Of a DNA stretch of 55,972 bases, positions 1-6,980 are shown in pieces. The stretch is taken from positions 1 to 55,972 of the forward strand of contig JAAUZC010000024.1 of assembly GCA_014804795.1 (NCBI GenBank), read 5' to 3'. The position numbers and the translations under genes are program-made. The stretch is from Lachnospiraceae bacterium (GTDB lineage Bacteria > Bacillota > Clostridia > Lachnospirales > Lachnospiraceae). Within the stretch, counting starts at the first letter, position 1. Every line of letters starts with the position of its first letter. Below the pieces are notes generated by a model. That model saw only the letters and a program-made list of their open reading frames with translations, was not told where the DNA came from and did no database searches.

Positions 1-118
1 AGGCGGCAACCAGCACTAATGGTATTTGCGAAACCCGCCCTCAGGGCGGAACCGGTACTATGCCCCAGAGGGGCCAAAATTAAACCCCCATTTGAAATGG
101 GGGTTCGTAAGTTTGAAT
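1..118 (+). other. Three consecutive GC-rich hairpins; possible IS200/IS605 (TnpB) right end or omega-RNA scaffold
   Basis: Three hairpins follow each other: CCGCCC-TCA-GGGCGG at 35-49, GCCCC-AGA-GGGGC at 62-74, and an 11-bp stem (AACCCCCATTT with AAATGGGGGTT) at 83-105, then GTTTGAATCA. None is followed by a U-run, so they do not read as ordinary terminators. A C-rich/G-rich hairpin just before a TTGAA-like end recalls the right ends of IS605-type elements, where the TnpB guide-RNA scaffold lies. Codons 2-19 could be the last residues (GGNQH) and stop of a gene off the left edge. The assignment is an inference; only the hairpins are seen. Confidence 0.35.
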
Positions 119-227
119 CATAGTAACGATAACGCTTTAAGTATAGAAATGTTGACTAACTAAGTCAGTCAATAATGTTTATGCCATTTCCGATAACCTA
201 TACAATTTTATAGACATGTCCGGGACA

Positions 228-272
228 ACCTCCGCATAAAATATATAGTAGTACATATTAAAATGCGGAGGT
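228..272 (+). promoter_or_regulatory. Inverted repeat that would sequester the ribosome binding site of the cell-wall hydrolase gene
   Basis: ACCTCCGCAT at 228-237 is the perfect complement of ATGCGGAGGT at 263-272. The right arm contains the whole Shine-Dalgarno GGAGG (267-271) of the gene starting at 279. The 25-nt loop is AT-rich. Folding of the mRNA would mask the binding site, so this could be a translational switch; alternatively it is a DNA operator. Confidence 0.55.
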
Positions 273-278
273 AATATT

Positions 279-917
279 ATGTATAAAAACTGCTCGCTTA
301 TTCTATGTCTGTGTATGTTGATCACAGGTGTATGTGCGGTAAATGCAAAAGAGGCAGATTTTGATCAGGAACTTTCAAATGATATCTTTGATATGACATT
401 AGAGGAACTGCAGGCTGAGACAGAAGCAAAAAACAGACAGGAAGTTTTTCATTTTCGGGAGATATTGCAAAACATTTCTTCTCCGGAAAGGACGGTGGGA
501 TATAATGTACTTGTCAATGAAGATGCCGTTTTCCTGGATGACGAAAGCTATGAGATTCTGTGCCGGATCGTGGAGGCGGAAGCAGGAAATGAAGATGAAA
601 AGGGGCGGATGTTAGTGGCAAATGTGGTGTTGAACCGCGTGGAAAGCAGTCGTTTTCCAAATACGGTAAAGGGCGTCGTATTCCAAAAGGGCGGCGGCAT
701 TTATCAGTTTTCCCCGGTGGCAAACGGCAGATATTACCGCGTGAAAGTTTCCGAAGAAACAAAGGCGGCCGTCGATAAAGTGCTTCGCGGAAAAGACGAG
801 TCTCAGGGGGCGCTTTATTTTGTCAACAGACATGCTGCAAAGTCATCTTATATGCACTGGTTTGACACAAAATGCACCTCTTTGTTTACCTATGGGAGAC
901 ATGAATTTTTTTCATAA
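279..917 (+). CDS. Secreted cell-wall hydrolase, SleB/CwlJ-type (Hydrolase_2) family
   Basis: A 212-residue protein with a signal peptide (about residues 1-23: basic start, hydrophobic core, then AVNA-KEA). Residues about 88-210 match the SleB/CwlJ Hydrolase_2 fold: IVEAEAGNEDEKGRMLVANVVLNRV, in which the Glu of the EAEAG segment is the likely catalytic acid of a lytic transglycosylase, then FPNTVKGVVF and a QFSPV segment. The family cleaves peptidoglycan, often spore cortex, but vegetative members are common. The start is set by GGAGG 7 nt upstream. That site lies in a 10-bp inverted repeat, suggesting controlled translation. The next gene lies 141 nt downstream and probably has its own promoter. 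Confidence 0.88.
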   Translation: MYKNCSLILCLCMLITGVCAVNAKEADFDQELSNDIFDMTLEELQAETEAKNRQEVFHFREILQNISSPERTVGYNVLVNEDAVFLDDESYEILCRIVEAEAGNEDEKGRMLVANVVLNRVESSRFPNTVKGVVFQKGGGIYQFSPVANGRYYRVKVSEETKAAVDKVLRGKDESQGALYFVNRHAAKSSYMHWFDTKCTSLFTYGRHEFFS

Positions 918-922
918 ATTTG

Positions 923-952
923 TTTACGGCAGGATAAAATCTATGCTATACT
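923..952 (+). promoter_or_regulatory. Possible sigma-A promoter for thrC
   Basis: TTTACG (923-928), an 18-nt spacer and TATACT (947-952) lie about 107 nt upstream of the thrC start. A second AT-rich TATAAT-like stretch follows near 975. No T-box or threonine-responsive leader was recognised in 953-1058. Confidence 0.35.
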
Positions 953-1058
953 TTTATAGGTATTTATTTTCTGAATATAATACTTATGTCTGTATGGATT
1001 AATATGATGCCGCACAGCATTATGAAAGCCGTACTACAGCATAACGGGAGGACTACAG

Positions 1059-2543
1059 ATGGTAAAATATTTCAGTACAAGAGGCGGCGGTGAAGCTGTA
1101 TCTGCTTCAGAAGCCATTTTAAAGGGACTTGCAGAGGACGGAGGACTTTTCTTTCCCGACCATATCCCTGCACTGACAAAAAGTTTGAAAGAACTTTCGG
1201 AAATGACCTATCAGGAAGTTGCTTACGAGGTGATGCAGCCGTTTTTGTCTGATTATACAGAAGAAGAACTGAAAAATTGTATTCAAAATGCGTATGATTC
1301 CAAATTTGATACGGAGGTCATTGCACCGCTTGTGTATGCGGACGGCGCATATTATCTGGAACTGTTCCACGGCACAACGATCGCTTTCAAGGATATGGCA
1401 CTTTCCATTCTGCCGCACTTAATGACTACGGCGGTCAACAAAAATCATATTAAAAATGATATTGTGATCCTGACAGCCACTTCCGGCGATACCGGAAAAG
1501 CGGCGCTTGCCGGTTTTGCGGGGGTGAAAGGAACGAAGATCATTGTATTTTATCCGAAAAACGGTGTCAGCCCGATTCAGGAAAAACAGATGGTTACCCA
1601 GAAAGGGGATAATACCTTTGTGGTCGGGATTCACGGTAATTTTGACGATGCGCAAAACGGGGTGAAGAAAATATTCGGCGACAGAGAGTTTGCGAAATTG
1701 ATGGCGGATAACGGCTATCAGTTTTCCTCCGCGAATTCCATCAATATCGGGCGTCTTGTCCCCCAGGTTGTCTACTATGTCTATGCCTATGCGAAGCTGT
1801 TAAAAGAGGGAAAGATTGCCGAAGGGGAAGCCATAAATGTGGTTGTTCCCACCGGAAATTTCGGCAATATTCTTGCGGCATATTTTGCGAAAAATATGGG
1901 ACTGCCGATCGCGAAACTGATCTGTGCATCCAACGAAAACAAGGTACTGTTCGACTTTTTCAGGACAGGCATCTATGACCGGAACAGAGATTTTGTACTG
2001 ACCAGTTCCCCTTCTATGGATATTCTGATTTCCAGCAATCTGGAGCGTCTTATCTATCTGATCGCAGGAAACGACGGAGAGAAAAATAAAGAGTTGATGA
2101 TGCAGCTTTCTTCTTCAGGAAAGTACGAAATATCGACAAATATGCAGGAAAACTTGCAGGATTTTTATGGGGAATATGCAAGTGAAGCGGAAACTGCAAA
2201 AACTATTGCATCTTTGTATGAAAACTGCGGTTATGTCATTGATCCTCATACGGCCGTGGCATCCTGTGTTTATGAAAAATATAAGGCGCAGACCGGAGAT
2301 GATACAAAAACTGTGATCGCTTCCACCGCAAGCCCTTACAAGTTTACAAGAAGCGTTATGGCAGCGCTTGGAAAACAGGATGAGTCATCGGATGATTTTG
2401 TGCTGGCGGATGCGCTTTCAGGATTGTCGGGTGTGAAAATACCGGAAGCGGTAGAGGGCATCAGAACAGCGCCCATTCTGCATGATACCGTCTGTGAAAA
2501 GGACGAGATGGCGGAAGTTGTGAAAAAATATCTGGGGATTTAA
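1059..2543 (+). CDS. thrC: Threonine synthase
   Basis: A 494-residue PLP enzyme that converts O-phosphohomoserine to threonine, the last step of threonine synthesis, in the cytosol. The N-terminal segment YFSTRGGGEAVSASEAILKGLAEDGGLF is typical of the long bacterial/yeast-type threonine synthase. The PLP lysine is K111 in AFKDMAL, and the phosphate-binding loop is TSGDTGKAALAGF. The length fits that subclass. GGGAGG lies 8 nt before the ATG. The neighbours are not other threonine genes, so the enzyme is probably transcribed alone or with the small membrane protein 23 nt downstream. Confidence 0.97.
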   Translation: MVKYFSTRGGGEAVSASEAILKGLAEDGGLFFPDHIPALTKSLKELSEMTYQEVAYEVMQPFLSDYTEEELKNCIQNAYDSKFDTEVIAPLVYADGAYYLELFHGTTIAFKDMALSILPHLMTTAVNKNHIKNDIVILTATSGDTGKAALAGFAGVKGTKIIVFYPKNGVSPIQEKQMVTQKGDNTFVVGIHGNFDDAQNGVKKIFGDREFAKLMADNGYQFSSANSINIGRLVPQVVYYVYAYAKLLKEGKIAEGEAINVVVPTGNFGNILAAYFAKNMGLPIAKLICASNENKVLFDFFRTGIYDRNRDFVLTSSPSMDILISSNLERLIYLIAGNDGEKNKELMMQLSSSGKYEISTNMQENLQDFYGEYASEAETAKTIASLYENCGYVIDPHTAVASCVYEKYKAQTGDDTKTVIASTASPYKFTRSVMAALGKQDESSDDFVLADALSGLSGVKIPEAVEGIRTAPILHDTVCEKDEMAEVVKKYLGI

Positions 2544-2566
2544 GAAGAAAGGATTAGGTAAAAGTT

Positions 2567-2917
2567 ATGGGGGATGCCTTTAGTTTTATGGATATAATAA
2601 TTGTTCTCAGCGGTGCTTATCTGATTTATGCATCGATACAGATGAAACGCACCGGTGAGATCAGTTCTGCAATCGTCGGAAAAGGGTATGATTTAAAAAA
2701 GGCGAAAGATCCGGCAGGCTACATTGAATATATATACCCGAAATCTATTATTCTGGGAATTATTGTGATGTTAAGCGGCGGTGCGGATTATTTGAATGAC
2801 AAGTACTGGAATCTTCCCTATTTCGCCTTGATCGTCTGTGGTGTATTTCTTGTGGTTCTTATTATTTACGGCAAGATCACAGTAGATGCTCAGAAAAAGT
2901 ATCTTTCCCCGAAATGA
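2567..2917 (+). CDS. Small membrane protein of unknown function
   Basis: A 116-residue protein with an N-terminal hydrophobic helix (about residues 7-23), a basic loop with two Lys-rich patches (KGYDLKKAKDP), and two more hydrophobic segments (about 58-75 and 83-104), ending in a basic tail (KKYLSPK). This predicts three membrane helices. No enzymatic motif is visible. It sits between thrC (23-nt gap) and the CoA-ligase gene (36-nt gap), so it is probably co-transcribed with them. I do not recognise the family. Confidence 0.75.
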   Translation: MGDAFSFMDIIIVLSGAYLIYASIQMKRTGEISSAIVGKGYDLKKAKDPAGYIEYIYPKSIILGIIVMLSGGADYLNDKYWNLPYFALIVCGVFLVVLIIYGKITVDAQKKYLSPK

Positions 2918-2953
2918 TTTAAAAATAATATAAAAGAAAGGATACCAAAGAGT

Positions 2954-4258
2954 ATGGAGCATTATTACCAGCCCGAAATCGAATGCGCTTCCAGAGAGGA
3001 GATTCTGAAGCTGCAGAACGAGAGACTTGTGAAACAGGTAAAGCATGTCTATGACAACGTGCCTTACTACAGAAAAAAAATGGAGGAGAAAGGGGTAACC
3101 CCGGAGGACATCAGGTCAGTAGACGATTTACATAAACTGCCGTTTTTGACAAAGGATGATCTGCGCGATGCCTACCCTTACGGACTTGTAGCTGTTCCTG
3201 TGAAAGACTGTGTCCGTATTCAGTCCACAAGCGGTACCACCGGCAGACGTGTGGTGGCGTTTTATACCCAGCATGATATTGACCTCTGGGATGAGTGCTG
3301 TGCAAGAGCGATTATGGCGGCAGGCGGCACCAATGAAGATGTTGTGCATGTCAGCTACGGCTACGGCCTGTTTACCGGCGGCCCCGGCTTAAACGGCGGC
3401 TCCCATAAGGTGGGTTCCCTGACTTTACCCATGTCTTCCGGCAACACGGACAGGCAGATTCAGTTTATGGTGGATCTCGGGTCTACCATTCTGTGCTGCA
3501 CGCCTTCTTATGCGGCATACCTCGGTGAGAGTATCAATGAGAGAGGCCTGAAGGACAAGATCAAACTGAAGGCCGGCATTTTCGGCGCGGAAGCCTGGAC
3601 GGAAGAGATGCGCCGTGATATCGAAAAATCTCTTGGCATCAAGGCTTATGATATTTACGGACTGACTGAAATATCCGGGCCGGGGGTATCTTTTGAGTGC
3701 AGCGAACAGACAGGTATGCATATCAACGAAGACCATTTTATTGCGGAAATCATCAACCCCAAGACCGGTGAAGTGCTGCCGGAAGGCGAAAAGGGAGAAC
3801 TGGTATTTACAAGCATCACAAAGGAAGCATTCCCGCTTCTTCGTTACCGTACCCGTGACATCTGCGTGCTGACCAGAAAGAAATGTTCCTGCGGCAGAAC
3901 CCATGTGAAGATGACAAAACCGATGGGCAGAAGCGATGATATGCTGATCGTCAAAGGTGTCAATGTATTCCCGTCACAGATTGAGACTGTATTGTTAAAT
4001 AAGGGTTATGCAGCAAACTACCAGATCATCGTAGACCGTATCAACAACAGCGATACACTGGAAGTACAGGTGGAAATGACGCCTGAAATGTTCTCCGACT
4101 CTGTCAGCGAGGTGAGCGGGAAAGAGAAAGAGCTTGTGAATGCGTTGAAATCCATGCTCGGTATTTACGCAAAAGTAAAACTCGTGGCACCAAAATCTAT
4201 TGCAAGAAGCGAGGGGAAAGCAGTCCGTATTATCGATAAGCGGAATTTATATCAATAA
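2954..4258 (+). CDS. Phenylacetate-CoA ligase family (adenylate-forming aryl-CoA ligase)
   Basis: A 434-residue member of the ANL superfamily, PaaK branch. It adenylates an arylacetate and transfers it to CoA. The P-loop STSGTTGRRVV is at residues 91-101, DIYGLTEISGPG is the adenine-binding motif, RYRTRD carries the ribose-binding Asp, and a CSCGRTH segment is followed by the PaaK-type C-terminal domain (GRSDDMLIVKGVNVFPSQIE). In anaerobes such enzymes often work on phenyl- or indole-acetate from aromatic amino-acid oxidation rather than in aerobic phenylacetate catabolism; no other paa genes are present. The tandem-ACT gene 15 nt downstream is a usual partner and may sense amino acids. Confidence 0.92.
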   Translation: MEHYYQPEIECASREEILKLQNERLVKQVKHVYDNVPYYRKKMEEKGVTPEDIRSVDDLHKLPFLTKDDLRDAYPYGLVAVPVKDCVRIQSTSGTTGRRVVAFYTQHDIDLWDECCARAIMAAGGTNEDVVHVSYGYGLFTGGPGLNGGSHKVGSLTLPMSSGNTDRQIQFMVDLGSTILCCTPSYAAYLGESINERGLKDKIKLKAGIFGAEAWTEEMRRDIEKSLGIKAYDIYGLTEISGPGVSFECSEQTGMHINEDHFIAEIINPKTGEVLPEGEKGELVFTSITKEAFPLLRYRTRDICVLTRKKCSCGRTHVKMTKPMGRSDDMLIVKGVNVFPSQIETVLLNKGYAANYQIIVDRINNSDTLEVQVEMTPEMFSDSVSEVSGKEKELVNALKSMLGIYAKVKLVAPKSIARSEGKAVRIIDKRNLYQ

Positions 4259-4273
4259 AGGGGGGATAACGAT

Positions 4274-4705
4274 ATGACTGTACAACAGATTTCTGTTTTT
4301 CTGGAAAACAAACCCGGGGGACTGGCGGAATTTACGAAAGTTCTTTCAGAAAATAATATTAATATGAGAGCAATGTGCATCGCAGAGACACCGGATTTCG
4401 GTATTCTTCGCATTATTGTGGATGATGTTTATAATACAATGTGCACGATGAAGGAGGCCGGCTATATTTGTTCTGCTACAAAGGTGCTGGCTGTGGAGAT
4501 TCCCGATAAGCCGGGCAGTCTTTTAAATACGCTGACGGTACTCGGGGAGAATGAGATCAATCTTGAGTATTCATACGCGTTTGTGACAAGCAAGAAAGAT
4601 GTCGCTTATATGATCTTCAGGGTGAATGATAATGAGAAAGCAGCTGAAGCACTGACGAAAAATGGTATTAAACTGGTGGGGCAGGATGAAATAAGTAAGC
4701 TGTAA
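4274..4705 (+). CDS. Tandem ACT-domain protein
   Basis: A 143-residue stand-alone regulator with two ACT domains: residues about 2-65 (QQISVFLENKPGGLAEFTKVL with NINMRAM) and about 70-140 (VLAVEIPDKPGSLLNTLTVL with INLEYSY). ACT pairs bind amino acids at their interface. Genes of this type commonly follow PaaK-like aryl-CoA ligases in anaerobes, and here the gap is 15 nt with a GGGGG site. A role as an amino-acid sensor for the ligase is inferred from context only. It is the last gene of this plus-strand group; a long inverted repeat follows. Confidence 0.9.
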   Translation: MTVQQISVFLENKPGGLAEFTKVLSENNINMRAMCIAETPDFGILRIIVDDVYNTMCTMKEAGYICSATKVLAVEIPDKPGSLLNTLTVLGENEINLEYSYAFVTSKKDVAYMIFRVNDNEKAAEALTKNGIKLVGQDEISKL

Positions 4706-4716
4706 AAACGTTGTGA

Positions 4717-4784
4717 AGGCGGACGCCCGAATAAGAATATTCCTGCAGCATCCGTAAGGGATATTTTTATTCGGGTGTCCGCCT
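4717..4784. terminator. Long inverted repeat between convergent genes (probable bidirectional terminator)
   Basis: The 18-nt arm at 4717-4734 pairs with 4767-4784 with one G-U wobble, and pairing continues inward imperfectly (GAATAT with ATATTT). It lies between the stops of the ACT gene (+) and the recombinase gene (-). There is no clean U-run right after the plus-strand arm; on the minus strand TTTTT comes about 10 nt later. The stem is unusually long for an intrinsic terminator, and its nearness to a tyrosine recombinase leaves open a recombination-site role. Confidence 0.5.
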
Positions 4785-4815
4785 ATTCAGTTATATCTAT
4801 ATTTTGTACTCTGCT

Positions 4816-5859
4816 TTAGTCGGTGCCGCGCAGTTTGACTGCATTGGTCACTTTCATCCGTTCTTCATCGCTTATCGCGGCATAGTGTTTACGGGTAGTG
4901 TTTACATCACTGTGGCCCAGAACGCTGGCTACAAGATAGATGTCGCCGGTTTCCTTATAGAGGGAAGTGCCGTAGGTGCTGCGCAGTTTATGGGGCGTGA
5001 TTTTTTTCAGCGTTGTAACATTCTGTGTATATTTTTTTACCATGTTTTCCACGCTGCGAACCCCCATCCGTTTATTCTGCATGGAGATGAAGAATGCGTC
5101 CTCATGTCCGGTCAGCGGAATCATATCTTCCCGCTGTTCCATGTAGTCGCGGAGAGCAGTTTCCACTTCAAAGCCGAAATAGATCGTTGCATCATATCCG
5201 CCTTTTCTGTGAACGACTAAAGCACCGTTATCGAGATCCACATCATTGATATTCAAACCCACACACTCTGACACACGGATACCGGTTCCGAGTAAAAGCG
5301 TTAAAATAGCGATATCCCGCACTTTATTGATCTTATGGTACTTTAGCTGGGATTTTGTGAGTTTTTCTCCGCGTTCCACCTGATCTAACAGGATTGCCAC
5401 CTCCTGGGGTTCCAGTCTAATAATCTCCTTTTCATGCTGTTTCGGCACAGGGATCAGCGCTGCCGGATTCTTTTCAATTTTTTCATTGCGGAAATAATAA
5501 TTATAAAAGCTGCGCAGAGAAGCGATTTTACGGGCTTTCCCCCGTTCTTTATTCATAATCGTGCGCCCGTCTTTGTCATAGAGCGTCATATAGTCCAGAT
5601 ATTCCATAATATCATCTTTTGTCACAAGTTCCAGTATGGAAAGAGGAAGTTCTGTAATTTCCACTTTCCGGCAGGCCGCATTATTTTTATGCAAAAATTC
5701 AAAAAATACTTTCAGGTCATAAGCATAGGCAAGCCTTGTCCTTGTGGATGTGTAATCTGCAATATCATAAAAAAAGGATCTGCAGAAAGAGGGGAGTTCT
5801 TTCTGAATCTCCCGGATTTTTTCGATATTCTTTTTGTCCTGTTCCTCGTAATATTTCAT
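4816..5859 (-). CDS. Tyrosine recombinase/integrase (XerC/XerD-like)
   Basis: A 347-residue site-specific recombinase. The N-terminal SAM-like DNA-binding domain spans about residues 25-150 and the catalytic domain about 170-335. All catalytic residues are visible: Arg in GTGIRVSE, Lys in VHRKGG, HKLR (His and Arg), His in LGHSDVNTT, and Tyr in TRKHYAAI. No excisionase, phage or transposon genes are adjacent, so it is either a chromosomal Xer-type resolvase or a lone relic. A long N-terminal stretch (MKYYEEQDKKNIEKIREIQ) precedes the core-binding domain. It converges on the ACT gene across a long inverted repeat. Confidence 0.9.
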   Translation of the reverse strand: MKYYEEQDKKNIEKIREIQKELPSFCRSFFYDIADYTSTRTRLAYAYDLKVFFEFLHKNNAACRKVEITELPLSILELVTKDDIMEYLDYMTLYDKDGRTIMNKERGKARKIASLRSFYNYYFRNEKIEKNPAALIPVPKQHEKEIIRLEPQEVAILLDQVERGEKLTKSQLKYHKINKVRDIAILTLLLGTGIRVSECVGLNINDVDLDNGALVVHRKGGYDATIYFGFEVETALRDYMEQREDMIPLTGHEDAFFISMQNKRMGVRSVENMVKKYTQNVTTLKKITPHKLRSTYGTSLYKETGDIYLVASVLGHSDVNTTRKHYAAISDEERMKVTNAVKLRGTD

Positions 5860-5945
5860 ATCCCTATTTCCCTAAATCAAATAACAATTTTCAAAGTTTA
5901 TTTTTGTGAGTTAAGACAACGCAGTATGCAGGCTTTATTTAGCAT

Positions 5946-6013
5946 AAGAATGCTCGCAAAGCGTACAGTCCGTTGTTCATGACAATAGAATTCTCGCGGA
6001 GCGTGGATTCCTA
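5946..6013. repeat. Two short hairpin-forming repeats
   Basis: AGAATGCTCGCAAAGCG (from about 5947) and AGAATTCTCGCGGAGCG (from about 5988) are imperfect direct copies 41 nt apart. Each can fold with a CGC/GCG stem and a three-base loop. They lie between the TtcA-like gene and the recombinase, after the TtcA-like stop on the minus strand. No U-run follows, so a terminator role is doubtful; they resemble small dispersed palindromes. Confidence 0.4.
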
Positions 6014-6021
6014 TAAAGGTG

Positions 6022-6744
6022 TCAGTTTATCTGTAATTTCCACGCCGGAACAGAATCCTGCACCGCATGAAACATTCGTTCCTTAACGCCGGGATTTTCC
6101 CGGTTGAGCTGTTGTAAAAGCAGGTGCGCATATTCCCGCTTTGTATGTCCGTCCGCCGGGCAGGGGCTTTTTACAACAGGGACGGCATACTTATTGACGA
6201 ATCCGATCACGTCCGCTTCCTGCACATAAATAAGCGGCCTGATCACCGTCATATCCATCCGATCCAGATAAGTCACCGGCGAAAAGCAGTGAAACCGTCC
6301 CTCGTAGATCAGGGAGAGCAGCATTGTTTCTACCACGTCATCCTTATGATGAGCATAGGCTATTTTATTGCAGCCAAGTTCTTTCATTGCCTGATTTAAC
6401 GCGCCTTTTCGCATTTTGGAGCATAAAGAACAGGGGGAGGATTCCTTTCTGTCCTCAAATATGATCCTGCCGATATCGGTTTGTATGATATGGTAGGGTA
6501 CCTCAAGCTCTGCGCACAAAACTGTTATTTTGTCCAGATTCAGATTTTCGAAGCCGAGGTCGACTGTTACAGCACTGAGCTTAAAATCAGCCGGATAAAA
6601 GCGTTTCAAGCCGCTTAAAGCATAGAGCATGGCGAGGGAGTCCTTGCCGCCGGATATGCCGATAGCGATATGGTCGCCGTCCGAGATCATGTGATAGTCA
6701 TCTATGGCTTTTCTTGTATAACTGTATAATTGCTGTAATTTCAT
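6022..6744 (-). CDS. TtcA-family tRNA 2-thiolation ATPase
   Basis: A 240-residue PP-loop ATPase of the TtcA/TtuA group, which adenylates and thiolates a tRNA base (2-thiocytidine 32 in TtcA). The PP-loop is SGGKDS at residues 31-36. Two cysteines in CSLC (105, 108) and C195 in SPCPADG fit the three-Cys ligation of the 4Fe-4S cluster. AHHKDDVVET is a conserved family segment. A TilS-type role is less likely because the TilS C-terminal domains are absent. It is transcribed away from the AI-2E permease gene across a 236-nt intergenic region full of hairpins. Confidence 0.88.
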   Translation of the reverse strand: MKLQQLYSYTRKAIDDYHMISDGDHIAIGISGGKDSLAMLYALSGLKRFYPADFKLSAVTVDLGFENLNLDKITVLCAELEVPYHIIQTDIGRIIFEDRKESSPCSLCSKMRKGALNQAMKELGCNKIAYAHHKDDVVETMLLSLIYEGRFHCFSPVTYLDRMDMTVIRPLIYVQEADVIGFVNKYAVPVVKSPCPADGHTKREYAHLLLQQLNRENPGVKERMFHAVQDSVPAWKLQIN

Positions 6745-6805
6745 ACTTGATTTTTCAGCTTTCTGTAGAATTTGAGTTGCAAGTCCTGTATATTATTATT
6801 ATAAT

Positions 6806-6911
6806 ATAGCTTATGAGAAGCTGCAATGCAGGTTCTCATAAAAGGCGCTCTTTTGCGCCGTAAATCTAACGAGCAGCTTTTGCTGCGAGTCATAATGTAG
6901 CTTATGAGAAG
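6806..6911. repeat. Hairpin array with a duplicated 14-bp motif
   Basis: TAGCTTATGAGAAG occurs at 6807-6820 and again at 6898-6911. The first copy starts a long dyad: TTATGAGAA (6811-6819) pairs with TTCTCATAA (6833-6841), with an inner CTGC/GCAG stem. Two more hairpins follow: GGCGC/GCGCC at 6844-6859 and GCAGC-TTTT-GCTGC at 6873-6886. The block fills the divergent intergenic region between the TtcA-like gene and the permease. Confidence 0.75.
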
Positions 6912-6980
6912 ATTATAGTTTATTCATTGTTTAGATACAAGCAATTATTTGTAATATAAAGTGAAAAGGAACGGAACAGA

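Noticed and set aside
4804-5220. 138-residue plus-strand frame opposite the recombinase
   Set aside because: Antisense of the conserved catalytic domain; no start signal.
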